DNA from: Acidobacteriota bacterium
GTDB taxonomy: Bacteria > Acidobacteriota > Holophagae > Acanthopleuribacterales > Acanthopleuribacteraceae
Length of the DNA: 64,000 bases
Reading direction: 5' to 3'
Assembly (NCBI GenBank): GCA_020439745.1
Contig: JAGQSC010000019.1
Location: 548,794-612,793 of the forward strand
Shown here: piece by piece, positions 9,309 through 18,686 of the stretch
Layout of the letters: each line of letters opens with the position of its first letter
Position numbering within the stretch: position 1 is the first letter of the stretch
Notes under the pieces: generated by a model
What the model was told of the DNA's origin: nothing
The model's database searches: none
The model's input: the letters and a program-made list of their open reading frames with translations, nothing else
Translations under genes and position numbers: made by a program

Positions 9309-10396
9309 GCGCTTCGCGAATCTTTATCTGGCGCGTTGAGCCCGAGATCATTTCCCAATCAATTGCCGGTATTGGCGTAGGCGATCACATGCAACGCCTG
9401 GTTGATCAGCTGGGAAACTGCGACCTGATCACCCTGAAACCTGGTGCATGTCCCGAAAACATCCCAGACCATCAAGGGTTCATTTGGGTTGATGGTGCAT
9501 TCCCTTTTATGACAGCCGAACTGTTACAGCAACTCATCGACCAGGCACCAGCCGCTCTGTTCGCCACCAATCTAAGACCTTACGGCGTTCGCGCTGAAAA
9601 CCGTTCGATGGTTGCCGAGGACAGGGACTTCTTTGATCGGAGCCCATCACGAAACACGCTCGACGTAGATCCGCTCGCACTTCAAGCACTGGTCGATGCC
9701 ACAACCTATGCCGATCTCAATGCCTATGCCTACGAAGTAAAGAGACGTGACCTGATGCAAATCGGTGTATTGATGCCGATTGCCGAGAATGTGTATGTGG
9801 ATCGCGACGCATGTGTGGCCCCAGGAGCAACACTGCATCCAGGGGCTAAGCTTGAAGGCCGGACGCGTGTGGGCGCGGGCTCTTCGATCGGCATGGGATC
9901 CCTGTTAATCGACGCAGAGATTGGCGAATCTGTGGAGGTTCGTGCCTACTGCGTCATTGACAAGAGCACGGTCGACAACGGTGCAGCAGTCGGACCATTT
10001 GCCCATTTACGCCCTGGAACCCATCTTGGACCCGATGTACGAGTGGGCAACTTCGTGGAAACCAAGAATGCCAAGCTCGGTCAAGGCAGCAAGGCCAGTC
10101 ATTTGAGTTACTTGGGCGATGCCGAAATAGGTCGGGAGTGTAATATTGGTGCTGGTACCATCACATGCAACTACGATGGCGTCCATAAGAACATAACCAC
10201 CTTGGGCGATCGCGTGTTTATCGGCTCCGATAGTCAATTGGTGGCCCCCATCCATCTTGGTGATGACGCTTATGTGGCTGCCGGTACCACCGTGACTCGG
10301 GACGTGGAGGCCGGTGCATTGGCCATCGCGAGAACACGACAGACCAACAAGGCTGGCTGGTCACAACTGATTAAGGACAAAGCAAAAACGCGTTAG
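9305..10396 (+). CDS. GlmU-type acetyltransferase with degenerate pyrophosphorylase half
   Basis: The C-terminal about 230 residues are clearly the left-handed beta-helix acetyltransferase domain of GlmU, which makes N-acetylglucosamine-1-phosphate. Hexapeptide repeats run from about residue 160. The blocks [34 protein letters not shown] (catalytic His) and [13 protein letters not shown] are intact. The N-terminal about 150 residues are much shorter than the usual uridylyltransferase domain and lack the LAAGxGTRM nucleotide loop. A remnant resembling its core remains ([19 protein letters not shown] against GDVPLISVETLQRL) and so does [11 protein letters not shown]. It is probably acetyltransferase-only. 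Starts GTG 9305; its 3' end overlaps convergent mqnD by four bases. Confidence 0.85.
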   Translation: MSASRIFIWRVEPEIISQSIAGIGVGDHMQRLVDQLGNCDLITLKPGACPENIPDHQGFIWVDGAFPFMTAELLQQLIDQAPAALFATNLRPYGVRAENRSMVAEDRDFFDRSPSRNTLDVDPLALQALVDATTYADLNAYAYEVKRRDLMQIGVLMPIAENVYVDRDACVAPGATLHPGAKLEGRTRVGAGSSIGMGSLLIDAEIGESVEVRAYCVIDKSTVDNGAAVGPFAHLRPGTHLGPDVRVGNFVETKNAKLGQGSKASHLSYLGDAEIGRECNIGAGTITCNYDGVHKNITTLGDRVFIGSDSQLVAPIHLGDDAYVAAGTTVTRDVEAGALAIARTRQTNKAGWSQLIKDKAKTR

Positions 10397-11217
10397 CAGG
10401 CGATCAGTGGGTCAATTAGGGGCAACTGTAATTTGCCTGCCGCTTGAGCTTTGCGACCCAATTGCTCTATGGCTGCCACCCCTTTTTTTCCCAAGTCGTG
10501 GGTAAACGCATTTACGTACAGATCCACATGCTGTCGCATCACCCGCGGATCCATTTCCTGGGCATACCTAGCCATAAACGCATCGGCGTCCCGTACATGG
10601 TCATCGGCGTATTGCAAACTTGAGCGGAGCGCCTTTGCCACCTTAAGCGCGAAGTGACGCCCCAGACTGCGCTTGATGGCAATCCCCCCCAACGGAATAG
10701 GTGCTTGGGCATGAGTTTCCCACCATGAACCTAAATCGACACGTTGAACCAGACCCATTTGTTCATAGGTAAATCGAGATTCGTGGATGATCAGACCGGC
10801 ATCGGCTCGGCGTGCTGACACGGCATCCATAATCTCGTCAAACGGCATATATGACAGTTGCAGTCTTGGGCCACCCCATAACTCAAGTAACAGGTTAGCG
10901 GTGGTCCAACGGCCCGGCGACACAACCCTTAAGGTTTCCAGCGGCGCATTGAGGTGTTCCTCGCGACAGACCAATAATGGACCACAGCCGAAACCCAAAG
11001 CAGCGCCAACAGGTAACATGGCGTACGATTCACTTGCATGCAAAAAGGCGTGAAAGCTGACCTTACATATGTCCGCCTGACGGGCAAAACACATCTGGTT
11101 CAAAGCCTCAATATCATGGAATTCAACATTCACCTCAGGTCCGGGTACATGGCCGCATAACCAGCCAAAAAAGGCATAGGTATCATTGGGACAGGGAGAG
11201 ATGGCGAGCGTCTTCAC
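10393..11217 (-). CDS. mqnD: 1,4-dihydroxy-6-naphthoate synthase
   Basis: A late enzyme of the futalosine menaquinone pathway that splits cyclic dehypoxanthinylfutalosine to give 1,4-dihydroxy-6-naphthoate. The protein of 274 residues has the family opening [14 protein letters not shown] and the periplasmic-binding-protein-like fold with [13 protein letters not shown] and [12 protein letters not shown]. Its ATG overlaps the stop of mqnB by four bases, supporting the assignment and co-translation. Other pathway genes (mqnA, mqnC, mqnE) are not in this window. Confidence 0.93.
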   Translation of the reverse strand: MKTLAISPCPNDTYAFFGWLCGHVPGPEVNVEFHDIEALNQMCFARQADICKVSFHAFLHASESYAMLPVGAALGFGCGPLLVCREEHLNAPLETLRVVSPGRWTTANLLLELWGGPRLQLSYMPFDEIMDAVSARRADAGLIIHESRFTYEQMGLVQRVDLGSWWETHAQAPIPLGGIAIKRSLGRHFALKVAKALRSSLQYADDHVRDADAFMARYAQEMDPRVMRQHVDLYVNAFTHDLGKKGVAAIEQLGRKAQAAGKLQLPLIDPLIAC

Positions 11218-11822
11218 AGGTGTCGTTCCACCAGGTTACGAAGTTGTAAAAGCGCCTCCTGCATCTTCCACGATGACCGCTCACGCGGACCGACCATATT
11301 TGAAACAGCACGCACCTGTGCAAAAGGAAGGTCCAGAAAACGACAGACCATGGCCACTGCGGCGCCTTCCATGGATTCCGTCGCCGCACCAAACTTAAGC
11401 TGGTTTGCAGCTGCCCGTTCATGGGACGTGGACATACTGGATACCGTAATCATCGGAAGGGCCGGAAGATCCCAAATGGGTTGCAGATCGAAACGGGTGC
11501 CCCATTCTTCATCACCTGTCTGCAGCATAGGCAAGGCCATGTCTTCAAGTGTTTGTGGCACCCCACCTTCCCAGTACCCCAGGTCCGCAAAGCAATCCGA
11601 TAGACCACAAACCACGTCTCCCGGCTTCAAACCACGACCCTCGTAGGCTCCAGCTACCCCCAACAAGACAACCATGGATGGCTTTTCTTGAGAGGCCCAG
11701 TGGTAAGACATCATCGCTGCAGCAGCAGGACCTATGCCCACTGTGTAACCCCTATTACCCGTTCCACCTATGACAGCTTCCAATTCAAGCCTGGTAGGTA
11801 AAAGTAATAATGGTTCTTTCAT
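11214..11822 (-). CDS. mqnB: Futalosine hydrolase
   Basis: A nucleosidase-fold enzyme that removes hypoxanthine from futalosine in menaquinone synthesis. The protein of 202 residues shows the phosphorylase/nucleosidase landmarks GIGPAAAAM near residue 30, VVLLGVAGAYEG near 52, and the substrate-binding ESMEGAAVAMVCRFLDLPFAQVRAVSN with conserved Met-Glu. MTA/SAH nucleosidase is a relative, but the short length and coupling to mqnD favour MqnB. It overlaps the upstream sensor kinase by four bases. Confidence 0.88.
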   Translation of the reverse strand: MKEPLLLLPTRLELEAVIGGTGNRGYTVGIGPAAAAMMSYHWASQEKPSMVVLLGVAGAYEGRGLKPGDVVCGLSDCFADLGYWEGGVPQTLEDMALPMLQTGDEEWGTRFDLQPIWDLPALPMITVSSMSTSHERAAANQLKFGAATESMEGAAVAMVCRFLDLPFAQVRAVSNMVGPRERSSWKMQEALLQLRNLVERHL

Positions 11823-13072
11823 GCAACCTCTGCTTTGGGGAGGATAAACGTTACTTTGGTACCACGACCGACTTCAGACTCAACCTTAATTCCCCCGCCA
11901 TGAGATTCGACGATGCGTTGGGCAATCGGCAAGCCCAATCCTGTGCCTCCTCGTTTGGTGGAATAAAAGACCTTAAAAATGTTGGCCAGTTCCAAGGGAG
12001 CAATGCCCGGACCCGAATCCTCAATTTCGACCAAAACACGATCTCCGGCAGCGGCTCGCGTCGTGATGTTCAAGGTCTGCTCAGCCTGTAGCACATGGAT
12101 GGCATTTTGGATCACGTTTAACAAAGCTTGGCGCATCTGGGAGTCATCCAGATTCACCGTTGGCAATGAATCGGCGAAATCGGTCACCAGATCAATTCGC
12201 CTTTGTTTCAGTTCAGGGTCCAGAAACCTCAGGATGGACTGCGTCAATTCGTTGATGGATGCTGGTTGCAGTAGGAGTTGGGTCGGACGTGCGTATGAAA
12301 GAAAAGCCGAAACCAGTTTTTCCAGCCGTTGAATTTCTCGTCGTGTTGCATCGAACATTTCGGTCAGTTCGGGTCGGTCTGCGATGCCGTCCTCTTCCAA
12401 TTCTTCCTGCATCAATTGAATGTTCATATTCATCGAGTTCAAAGGGTTTCTAATTTCATGGGCCAAGCCACTGGCCAAGGTTCCCACGTAGGCCAGTTGG
12501 TCGGCTCGTTGCGCCTGATTCAACATGCGTTGAGCTTTCTTATATGCAGCAACCACGTAGATGCAACCCAGCAAAAGCAGGACCCCTGATACGCCCACCG
12601 CCCAACCAAGTTTCTGATAAAGATCCTGCTGCAGTTGCCGAACCTCCCGGTCCAATACGTCGGGATCATATTCCACCGCCACCTGTCGTTGCGGCCCAAG
12701 ATTCAGGTCTTGGCGAAAGTCTATGGGCAGAAATTTGGGTTCAAGGTCCTTTTCAGTGAAACGAGATTGATTGATGCGTTCCCGATAAATCACATTGCCC
12801 TGTCCGTCTAAAACCACCAAGGCTTTGAATGCCTTCGTCTGAGCGAGACGCGGAATGACGTTTTGTGAGATTTCAGAGTGATCCAGACGGCCATCCCATT
12901 GCCGGTCCATGGATTGGTGCAGGGCAGAACGCGCGTCATTCACCGACGCCACAAGTCTCTGAGTCACCATAGCGCTGGAAAGACTCTCGAAATACAAAAA
13001 CGCAAACACGGCGAGATTGGCGAAGAACAAGAGCGCAAATGTCAAAATGGCCCAAACAAGCGATCGCGTCAT
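11819..13072 (-). CDS. Membrane sensor histidine kinase
   Basis: A protein of 417 residues. TM1 (about 5-28), a periplasmic sensing domain of about 120 residues, and TM2 (about 150-172) precede a dimerisation/phosphoacceptor helix with the H-box LASGLAHEIRNPLNSMN (His intact). An HATPase domain follows with N-box QALLNVIQNAIHVL, G1 EIEDSGPGI and G2 GGTGLGLPIAQRIVE. The NtrB/AtoS-like sequence suggests partnership with an NtrC-type regulator, but none is adjacent. It heads a leftward unit with mqnB and mqnD, which may mean redox or quinone sensing, though this is only inference from position. Confidence 0.9.
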   Translation of the reverse strand: MTRSLVWAILTFALLFFANLAVFAFLYFESLSSAMVTQRLVASVNDARSALHQSMDRQWDGRLDHSEISQNVIPRLAQTKAFKALVVLDGQGNVIYRERINQSRFTEKDLEPKFLPIDFRQDLNLGPQRQVAVEYDPDVLDREVRQLQQDLYQKLGWAVGVSGVLLLLGCIYVVAAYKKAQRMLNQAQRADQLAYVGTLASGLAHEIRNPLNSMNMNIQLMQEELEEDGIADRPELTEMFDATRREIQRLEKLVSAFLSYARPTQLLLQPASINELTQSILRFLDPELKQRRIDLVTDFADSLPTVNLDDSQMRQALLNVIQNAIHVLQAEQTLNITTRAAAGDRVLVEIEDSGPGIAPLELANIFKVFYSTKRGGTGLGLPIAQRIVESHGGGIKVESEVGRGTKVTFILPKAEVA

Positions 13073-13190
13073 GCCAAGATAACCCCAACCCGAGGCCCAA
13101 CTTAAGCTATCCGGCGGCTCTGGACCTCGCAGACTTCAGAGTAGCAAATTCCAAGCCAGTAACGCCACGTAGGACTCCTCGCGATCGCAG

Positions 13191-13203
13191 TACAATAGAC
13201 GCT
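13191..13203 (+). promoter_or_regulatory. Candidate -10 element giving a leaderless sigma-factor mRNA
   Basis: TACAAT at 13191-13196 is followed by only seven bases before the ATG at 13204, with no Shine-Dalgarno in between. Transcription would start at or next to the A of the ATG. The -35 region is poor. Confidence 0.4.
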
Positions 13204-13677
13204 ATGAAACGTGCACCTTTTGATGAGCTGGTCGCGAAATACCAACGATTGGTCCTGGATCTGATTCGCAAATACTACGGCGGGCAACTGCGCCACCTAG
13301 AGGATGATCTGTCTCAAGAAATATGGATCAAACTATGGTCGGCCTTCAAAAAAAGTGAGAGCCAGATAGATGACTTCAAGTCTTATCTCTATAGGACGGT
13401 GCAGACCACCTTGTGGGATGCCATCCGAATGGTAGAAAAGCGAAGCGCTGTAGGCCTGGACGATCTGGAGTTGGCAGAGCCCGAATCGGATCTCGACTCG
13501 CGTATGGAGCTAGAAACGCGTATGAAAGGGCTCTCTGACGAGGAAAACTTAATGATTCGAGCACACCTCCGAGGTTACAACTACGATGAAATCGCCACCA
13601 TGCTCGACGTGAGCGAAGGTCGCGTGCGCAATCTAATGACACGCATCAAGAAAAAGATGGCGTGGAGGGTCCAGTGA
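13204..13677 (+). CDS. ECF-family RNA polymerase sigma factor
   Basis: A protein of 157 residues with the two-domain ECF layout. Region 2 covers about residues 8-75 (YQRLVLDLIRKYYGG, LSQEIWIKLW, FKSYLYRTVQTTLWDAIR). Region 4 covers about 100-150 with the helix-turn-helix YDEIATMLDVSEGRVRNLMTRIKKKM. A longer frame reaches back to 13039 but has no domain content; ATG 13204 gives the normal N-terminus. The stop overlaps the GTG of a zinc-finger membrane protein that is the probable anti-sigma factor. Confidence 0.92.
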   Translation: MKRAPFDELVAKYQRLVLDLIRKYYGGQLRHLEDDLSQEIWIKLWSAFKKSESQIDDFKSYLYRTVQTTLWDAIRMVEKRSAVGLDDLELAEPESDLDSRMELETRMKGLSDEENLMIRAHLRGYNYDEIATMLDVSEGRVRNLMTRIKKKMAWRVQ

Positions 13678-14069
13678 AACATCTCTCACAAGATCAAATG
13701 TTGGGCATTATCAATCGGTCCATCGACAAGTCCACCCGTCTTGAATGGGTACAACATCTCGTTGATTGCCACACATGTGGCCAGAGATTCAGGGCACATC
13801 GAGAGGCGCATTTGGCACTGGAGCCAGACACCAAACCATGGGGTATGATCGCATGGGCAGCCGCCATCGCTGCCATCTTCACGCTCGTTTTTGTGCGCCC
13901 TGCAGAGCGAGAAGTACCTACTGAGATCCCTCAACCACAATTCGTTCAGACATCGGACACCATGACGCTGCTTGAAGAAATACAGCAAATTAACCAACGC
14001 GAAGCCATTGCCAGTTGGGGAACGCAGCAAAACATCTCGGATTTGGTGAAACTCCACAATCGAGGATAG
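13674..14069 (+). CDS. Membrane anti-sigma factor with zinc finger
   Basis: A protein of 131 residues. The N-terminal domain has HxxxCxxC (HLVDCHTCGQRF), the zinc-finger anti-sigma (ZAS) motif that binds ECF sigma factors. One transmembrane helix follows (about residues 57-75, MIAWAAAIAAIFTLVFV), then a short extracytoplasmic tail of about 55 residues. GTG 13674 is chosen over GTG 13662 because GGAGGG at 13664-13669 is well placed and GTGA overlaps the sigma stop. It presumably holds the partner sigma factor at the membrane until a signal arrives. Confidence 0.82.
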   Translation: MKHLSQDQMLGIINRSIDKSTRLEWVQHLVDCHTCGQRFRAHREAHLALEPDTKPWGMIAWAAAIAAIFTLVFVRPAEREVPTEIPQPQFVQTSDTMTLLEEIQQINQREAIASWGTQQNISDLVKLHNRG

Positions 14070-14116
14070 TTGGTAGGACCCTCCTTTTTACGCTACATTA
14101 GCGCAGGAGGATGGTC

Positions 14117-15496
14117 ATGCGAGCTTCCCAGGTCAGTGCTTTTCAAACGCTGAAAATGTCTTTGGGGCCCAGTTCTTCCCATACCCACGGACCCATTCTG
14201 ATTGGCAACCGATTCAGGCAAACCGTGGAACATATGGATAACTGCCCGGACTTCGACCGCCTGGAAGTTGTCATCTATTGGTCGCTAGCACGCACCGGTA
14301 AGGGTCACATGACGGACAATGCCATCCTGGCCGGATTGTCTGGGCTCAGTCCTGTTGACGACGATCTGGAGATCATCAACAACACCCTTCCCAGGGTGCA
14401 GCAAACCAAGCAATTGGAGTTTGCGGGACGCACCCTCGAATTTCATGTGGACCGTGACCTGGTCTGGGCGCCCGACGAGCAATTGCCCGAACATGAAAAT
14501 GGTTTGGCTTTGCGCCTCTACCGCGGCGAAGAGATGATCCTGGAACGACGTTTCTACTCCATTGGCGGCGGCATGATCAAAGAAGAGGGTGAGGGTGAGC
14601 ACGTCAGTGATCGTATGGAGCCCCACCCCTATCAATACGCCGCTGAATGGGTGATGATCGCACGACGGGAAGGTGTGCCCCTGTCATCCATTGTCAAACG
14701 AAATACCTGCGCCGTTGACGGCATCGATCGCGAGACCTGTAACGCCCGTATGATGCGTATTTGGCAGGTCATGAAGACCTGCATTGAACGCGGTCTTAAC
14801 CCCACCGAACCGATTCTCCCGGGTCTCTTGAAGGTGAAACGTCGGGCACCACGTTTGCACCTCGCGGCATCTCACCCTTCAGCCACAGACATTTTTGGGC
14901 AGAACGATTTGGGTCGTTTGGCGACGGCTTTTGCCTATGCGGTTTCCGAGGAGAACGCCGCATCCGGTCGCGTCGTCACAGCACCCACCAACGGAGGTGC
15001 CGGCGTCGTGCCCGGCGTTCTACGCGCCTGTCAGCTCCACCGAGAATTCTCTGACTCGGCTGTGGTCAATGCACTTTTCACAGCTGCCGGTATAGGCGGC
15101 TTAATTCAAGCCAACGCCTCCATATCCGGATCTGAAGTGGGATGCCAAGGAGAGGTTGGCGCCGCCTGTTCCATGGCGGCTGCCGCCGTCGCTCAACTCT
15201 ACGGCGGCGACATATACATGGTCGAATATGCCGCAGAAATAGCTATGGAACATTCACTAGGCCTGGAATGCACACCCATGCAAGGCTATGTGCAGATACC
15301 ATGTATCGAACGCAATGGTATTTATGCCCAAAAGGCACTGGCTTCCGCACAGCATGCCATGACTTTGCAGCAACACCGCATCAGCCTCGATCTCGTCATT
15401 CGCAAGATGTACGAAAATGGTAAACACATGGATTCCGATTTCAAGGAAACTTCCCGGGCTGGATTTGGACCCATCGAGCCTGATTTGAATTTCTAA
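14117..15496 (+). CDS. sdaA: L-serine ammonia-lyase, iron-sulfur type
   Basis: It converts L-serine to pyruvate and ammonia with a labile [4Fe-4S] cluster. It is the single-chain form (459 residues): the beta domain comes first with LGPSSSHTHGP, then the alpha catalytic domain with TAPTNGGAGVVPGVL, GCQGEVGAACSMAAA and HSLGLECTPMQGYVQIPCIERN. The cysteines in these last blocks are the expected cluster ligands. ATG 14117 is preferred to ATG 14111 because AGGAGG at 14105-14110 leaves six bases before it. It is convergent with the next gene, whose stop is immediately adjacent. Confidence 0.94.
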   Translation: MRASQVSAFQTLKMSLGPSSSHTHGPILIGNRFRQTVEHMDNCPDFDRLEVVIYWSLARTGKGHMTDNAILAGLSGLSPVDDDLEIINNTLPRVQQTKQLEFAGRTLEFHVDRDLVWAPDEQLPEHENGLALRLYRGEEMILERRFYSIGGGMIKEEGEGEHVSDRMEPHPYQYAAEWVMIARREGVPLSSIVKRNTCAVDGIDRETCNARMMRIWQVMKTCIERGLNPTEPILPGLLKVKRRAPRLHLAASHPSATDIFGQNDLGRLATAFAYAVSEENAASGRVVTAPTNGGAGVVPGVLRACQLHREFSDSAVVNALFTAAGIGGLIQANASISGSEVGCQGEVGAACSMAAAAVAQLYGGDIYMVEYAAEIAMEHSLGLECTPMQGYVQIPCIERNGIYAQKALASAQHAMTLQQHRISLDLVIRKMYENGKHMDSDFKETSRAGFGPIEPDLNF

Positions 15497-16651
15497 TCAA
15501 CTCTCTTTAAATGTTCGCGCGAGCATAAACGGTAGGATCAAGAGCAGCAGGTTGGAAATCAGCAGCGTTCTCAATAAGCCTGGAATGCCCCAAGCTGATA
15601 CCGCAGCACCATAGCTCAATCCCGCAAACACGGCTGCAACATCAATACCGGAAAATACCACCACAAATGCCTTGGCTCGCTCTTTCAAATCCGCATGCTG
15701 GGATACCCAGGAAAGACTGAAGATGTACAGGGCCTCCAGGCCCAATCCGTAGATCAAACCCGTGACAAATACGATAGGATCCAAAAGGACATGGTTTTCT
15801 GGCCACAACGACACGCTGATTGACGTCAAGCCCATCAACAGTAACGTCAAGGCGAAACTGTGATAGCCACGCAAGCGCTCCATCAATCCAACAAACCCTA
15901 ACCGGTACCCGATTCCGCCCACCATGTAGCCTGCGAAAAAGAGGGTTTCAACCGGAAAGCTATGGGTGGCCACACTAATCGGCAAATAGTTGCCATAGTA
16001 AATGTGAAACAAGAAACCGACACACAAGGCCATGGCAAGCGGCAGGAACCGCCAAGGGTATTGCTTGCCTTCCTCACGATTAATTTCGGCGTTCAATTCG
16101 TGACTCGGTAATTTGGACGCGCTGATCACCGCACACACCATCAGACCTACGAACAGCCACAAAGTGGCGCTGAATCCCAGTTTCGCCACTGACAGTCCGC
16201 TCAGCACCGGGCCAAACGAAAACCCGAGGAAATCAGCCATCCCTACCAAGGCAAAGCCCCGCATACGTCGGTGTGGTGGAATCACCAACGACATCAACAT
16301 CATGACACTGATCGCATAGCATCCCATCGCGAATCCTTGCACTGACCGAGCCAGCATCCACCATACGGGTTGGCTATGAAACAAGCCCGCATACGAAAAC
16401 ATCACCAATACCGTAGCCATCCTGGCTATCTCGCGAGGACGACGTAGACTGCGCCCCATGATGGCCCTCCCAACCATCGCAGACAACGTGTATACAAGTA
16501 CGAGCCGTGCAATCACATTGGGCGCCTCTGAATCACCTAACTCAGCATCGGCCAACCGACTTAGCAGTGGATAAAGACCCGTTGTGGCACTCCACACCAA
16601 GAAGTCGGTCACCATAATCGAAAGATAGACACCAGATTTTCGTTCGGTCAT
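15497..16651 (-). CDS. Major facilitator superfamily transporter
   Basis: A protein of about 384 residues with roughly twelve hydrophobic segments and the MFS loop pattern between TM2 and TM3 (GRAIMGRSLRRPR). The substrate cannot be read from sequence. ATG 16651 is preferred to GTG 16663 because GGGG lies about seven bases before it. It is divergent from the transglutaminase gene, with about 58 bases between starts. Its convergent neighbour is serine dehydratase, but there is no evidence that it carries serine. Confidence 0.85.
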   Translation of the reverse strand: MTERKSGVYLSIMVTDFLVWSATTGLYPLLSRLADAELGDSEAPNVIARLVLVYTLSAMVGRAIMGRSLRRPREIARMATVLVMFSYAGLFHSQPVWWMLARSVQGFAMGCYAISVMMLMSLVIPPHRRMRGFALVGMADFLGFSFGPVLSGLSVAKLGFSATLWLFVGLMVCAVISASKLPSHELNAEINREEGKQYPWRFLPLAMALCVGFLFHIYYGNYLPISVATHSFPVETLFFAGYMVGGIGYRLGFVGLMERLRGYHSFALTLLLMGLTSISVSLWPENHVLLDPIVFVTGLIYGLGLEALYIFSLSWVSQHADLKERAKAFVVVFSGIDVAAVFAGLSYGAAVSAWGIPGLLRTLLISNLLLLILPFMLARTFKES

Positions 16652-16709
16652 CCCATACCCCACATGAGTTCACCATGATAGGCTTGTGACGGAATAGGTG
16701 GCAACGATT

Positions 16710-18686
16710 ATGGATCAACATCAGGATCAAGGTCTTCCCGTTGAGATCACTCGGCTTTTGGCCTTTCTCGCGTGGTCCTCTTTCTTTACGCCATTACTCG
16801 TAGGACGACAATCGGTCGCATTATTCATCACCCAAACACTGATTGCCGTACCCTTGTTTCTTCCAATTGACGCCACCAGACTGAGAGGATTGGTGGTTTG
16901 GAAGTTCGTGTCAGCTGCAGCATTGTTGGTGTTCATACTTGTTTGGAAATTCACCTATCGACGCGAGCTGGCCGTGTTCATTCTTATCCTATTCTGCCTG
17001 ACATACGAGTATTACGGCGAACGGAGGGATCGCGCGCCCATTCGGCTCATAGGCATGCTCTCCTTTCTGGTGGTTCTATCTCAGTTCCGTTTTGAAAACG
17101 GCATGTGGTTGGCCGCCGGAACGTTGATTTACGTACTAGCACTCACTTTTGTCCTTCTGAACCTGCATCTGGGCGAGATGCATCGCTTCAATTTCAGGGC
17201 ATTAGTCATCAATCGATTTCCCTCAGCTTTTCGACACACGTGTCTGATCACCATCCTTACCGTTGTCATTTTCTGGTCACTACCGCGACTACCCCATCAC
17301 TCCTACGGTGTGATCCCCAGTGTTACGGGTCAATCTATACGCGCATTTTCAAGCCGGGTCATGCTCAATGACATCGGTACGCTACGCCTATCCAGCAAAC
17401 ATGTGCTCAATGTCACTCCGCTCACAGATCGATACGTAGCCAACCCTTATTTGAAAGGAAAGACACTGGATCTATTCGAGATAGACGAATCTGGTAATGC
17501 CGGTTGGTCGCTTTCCAGCGACGCCAATAACATGAAGTTCAGTCACAATGGCAGTTACAAATTTCTCAAAGCCGATCCCGACGGGATGATGCACGCGGCT
17601 CAGCTCGATGTGAAGCCATTAATCGGAAACACCGTCTTCTTTTTTAACGAACTCGTACGCATTGACACGAAGTTGAAAGACATTCACATGGCATATGACT
17701 ATGGTGGGCTACATTTTCCCCAAATGCTACCCAGCTCCCTGACATATACCGTGCACTATGGATCACAGCCCCTGTTGGGCGACTTACCCCATCGGGAAAT
17801 TTATTTGCAGTCGCTGCCTTCACAGGATTATCTGGATAGCATCCTCGCAGAACTGGGTTGGTCACCGGAATTGAGTGAACTCGAAGTGATTGCTTTGCTC
17901 ATGCAGCACTTCAAGCAGTCCTTCTCTTACAGCTTGGAGATCAACAATTTTGGACAACAAGATCCCATCCGGCATTTCTTGTTGGAACGACCCGAAGGAC
18001 ATTGTGAATTGTTTGCCAGTTCCATGGTTTTGCTGCTCAGACGGGCACATATTCCCAGCAGATTAGTCACAGGCTTTCTCATGCCGCCCATTGAAGAAGG
18101 TAGTTCTTTTTATTACGTAACAGAATCTTCGGCCCACGCCTGGGTGGAGGCATTTTTTGACGGCTATTGGCACACCATCGACCCCACACCGCCTTCCCAG
18201 GCCGTGCCTCCCGGCTTTTTTGAGTACCGTTTGGCTTTATTAGAGCACTATTGGAATACCATGATTCTCAATTGGGACTATGCCGAGCAGAAAAAGGCTT
18301 ACCAAGAGCTGGGCGCCTTAATGTCACGCACGTTCGACAATCTGTGGTCCCATCGAATGACCATCTTTTGGATTTTGCTCATAGGTACCGTGTTGTCATC
18401 CGTGATCATTGGGACAAAAATACGAGGACGGCGACAAAACAGGCTATGGGAACGACGTTTTGAACAACTTCAACGCCGGTATTGGCGCGTGCGAAGGGGG
18501 TCCGAGACCTGGCGGCGTTACCTTGAGTCAGCCCCATTTTCCGTCGAAGCCAAACAACGTTTTGCCTCATTCCTGGACCAGTTCCACGCTGCTACATACG
18601 GCTCCAATTCACAGGTCGCTCTAAAAGACGCATGGAAAAGTCTGGAACTGCAATTGAAAAACGATCTCAAAGGAGAGACTTCGTGA
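16710..18686 (+). CDS. TgpA-like membrane transglutaminase
   Basis: A protein of about 658 residues. Five to seven N-terminal transmembrane helices (to about residue 190) are followed by a large extracytoplasmic region containing the transglutaminase core. The triad is visible: Cys in GHCELFASSMVLLLRR, His in SSAHAWVEAFFDGYWH and Asp in TIDPTPPS. A further helix (about 555-575, IFWILLIGTVLSSVIIG) and a basic cytoplasmic tail complete the TgpA (DUF3488-type) architecture. The physiological substrate of this family is poorly known. ATG 16710 follows AGGTGG and is preferred to GTG 16698. Its stop overlaps galU (GTGA). Confidence 0.88.
   Translation: MDQHQDQGLPVEITRLLAFLAWSSFFTPLLVGRQSVALFITQTLIAVPLFLPIDATRLRGLVVWKFVSAAALLVFILVWKFTYRRELAVFILILFCLTYEYYGERRDRAPIRLIGMLSFLVVLSQFRFENGMWLAAGTLIYVLALTFVLLNLHLGEMHRFNFRALVINRFPSAFRHTCLITILTVVIFWSLPRLPHHSYGVIPSVTGQSIRAFSSRVMLNDIGTLRLSSKHVLNVTPLTDRYVANPYLKGKTLDLFEIDESGNAGWSLSSDANNMKFSHNGSYKFLKADPDGMMHAAQLDVKPLIGNTVFFFNELVRIDTKLKDIHMAYDYGGLHFPQMLPSSLTYTVHYGSQPLLGDLPHREIYLQSLPSQDYLDSILAELGWSPELSELEVIALLMQHFKQSFSYSLEINNFGQQDPIRHFLLERPEGHCELFASSMVLLLRRAHIPSRLVTGFLMPPIEEGSSFYYVTESSAHAWVEAFFDGYWHTIDPTPPSQAVPPGFFEYRLALLEHYWNTMILNWDYAEQKKAYQELGALMSRTFDNLWSHRMTIFWILLIGTVLSSVIIGTKIRGRRQNRLWERRFEQLQRRYWRVRRGSETWRRYLESAPFSVEAKQRFASFLDQFHAATYGSNSQVALKDAWKSLELQLKNDLKGETS

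Noticed and set aside
16710..18686. The TgpA-like transglutaminase as the missing lasso B2 protease
   Set aside because: It is a large multi-helix membrane protein of a different family, 30 kb away and coupled to galU.
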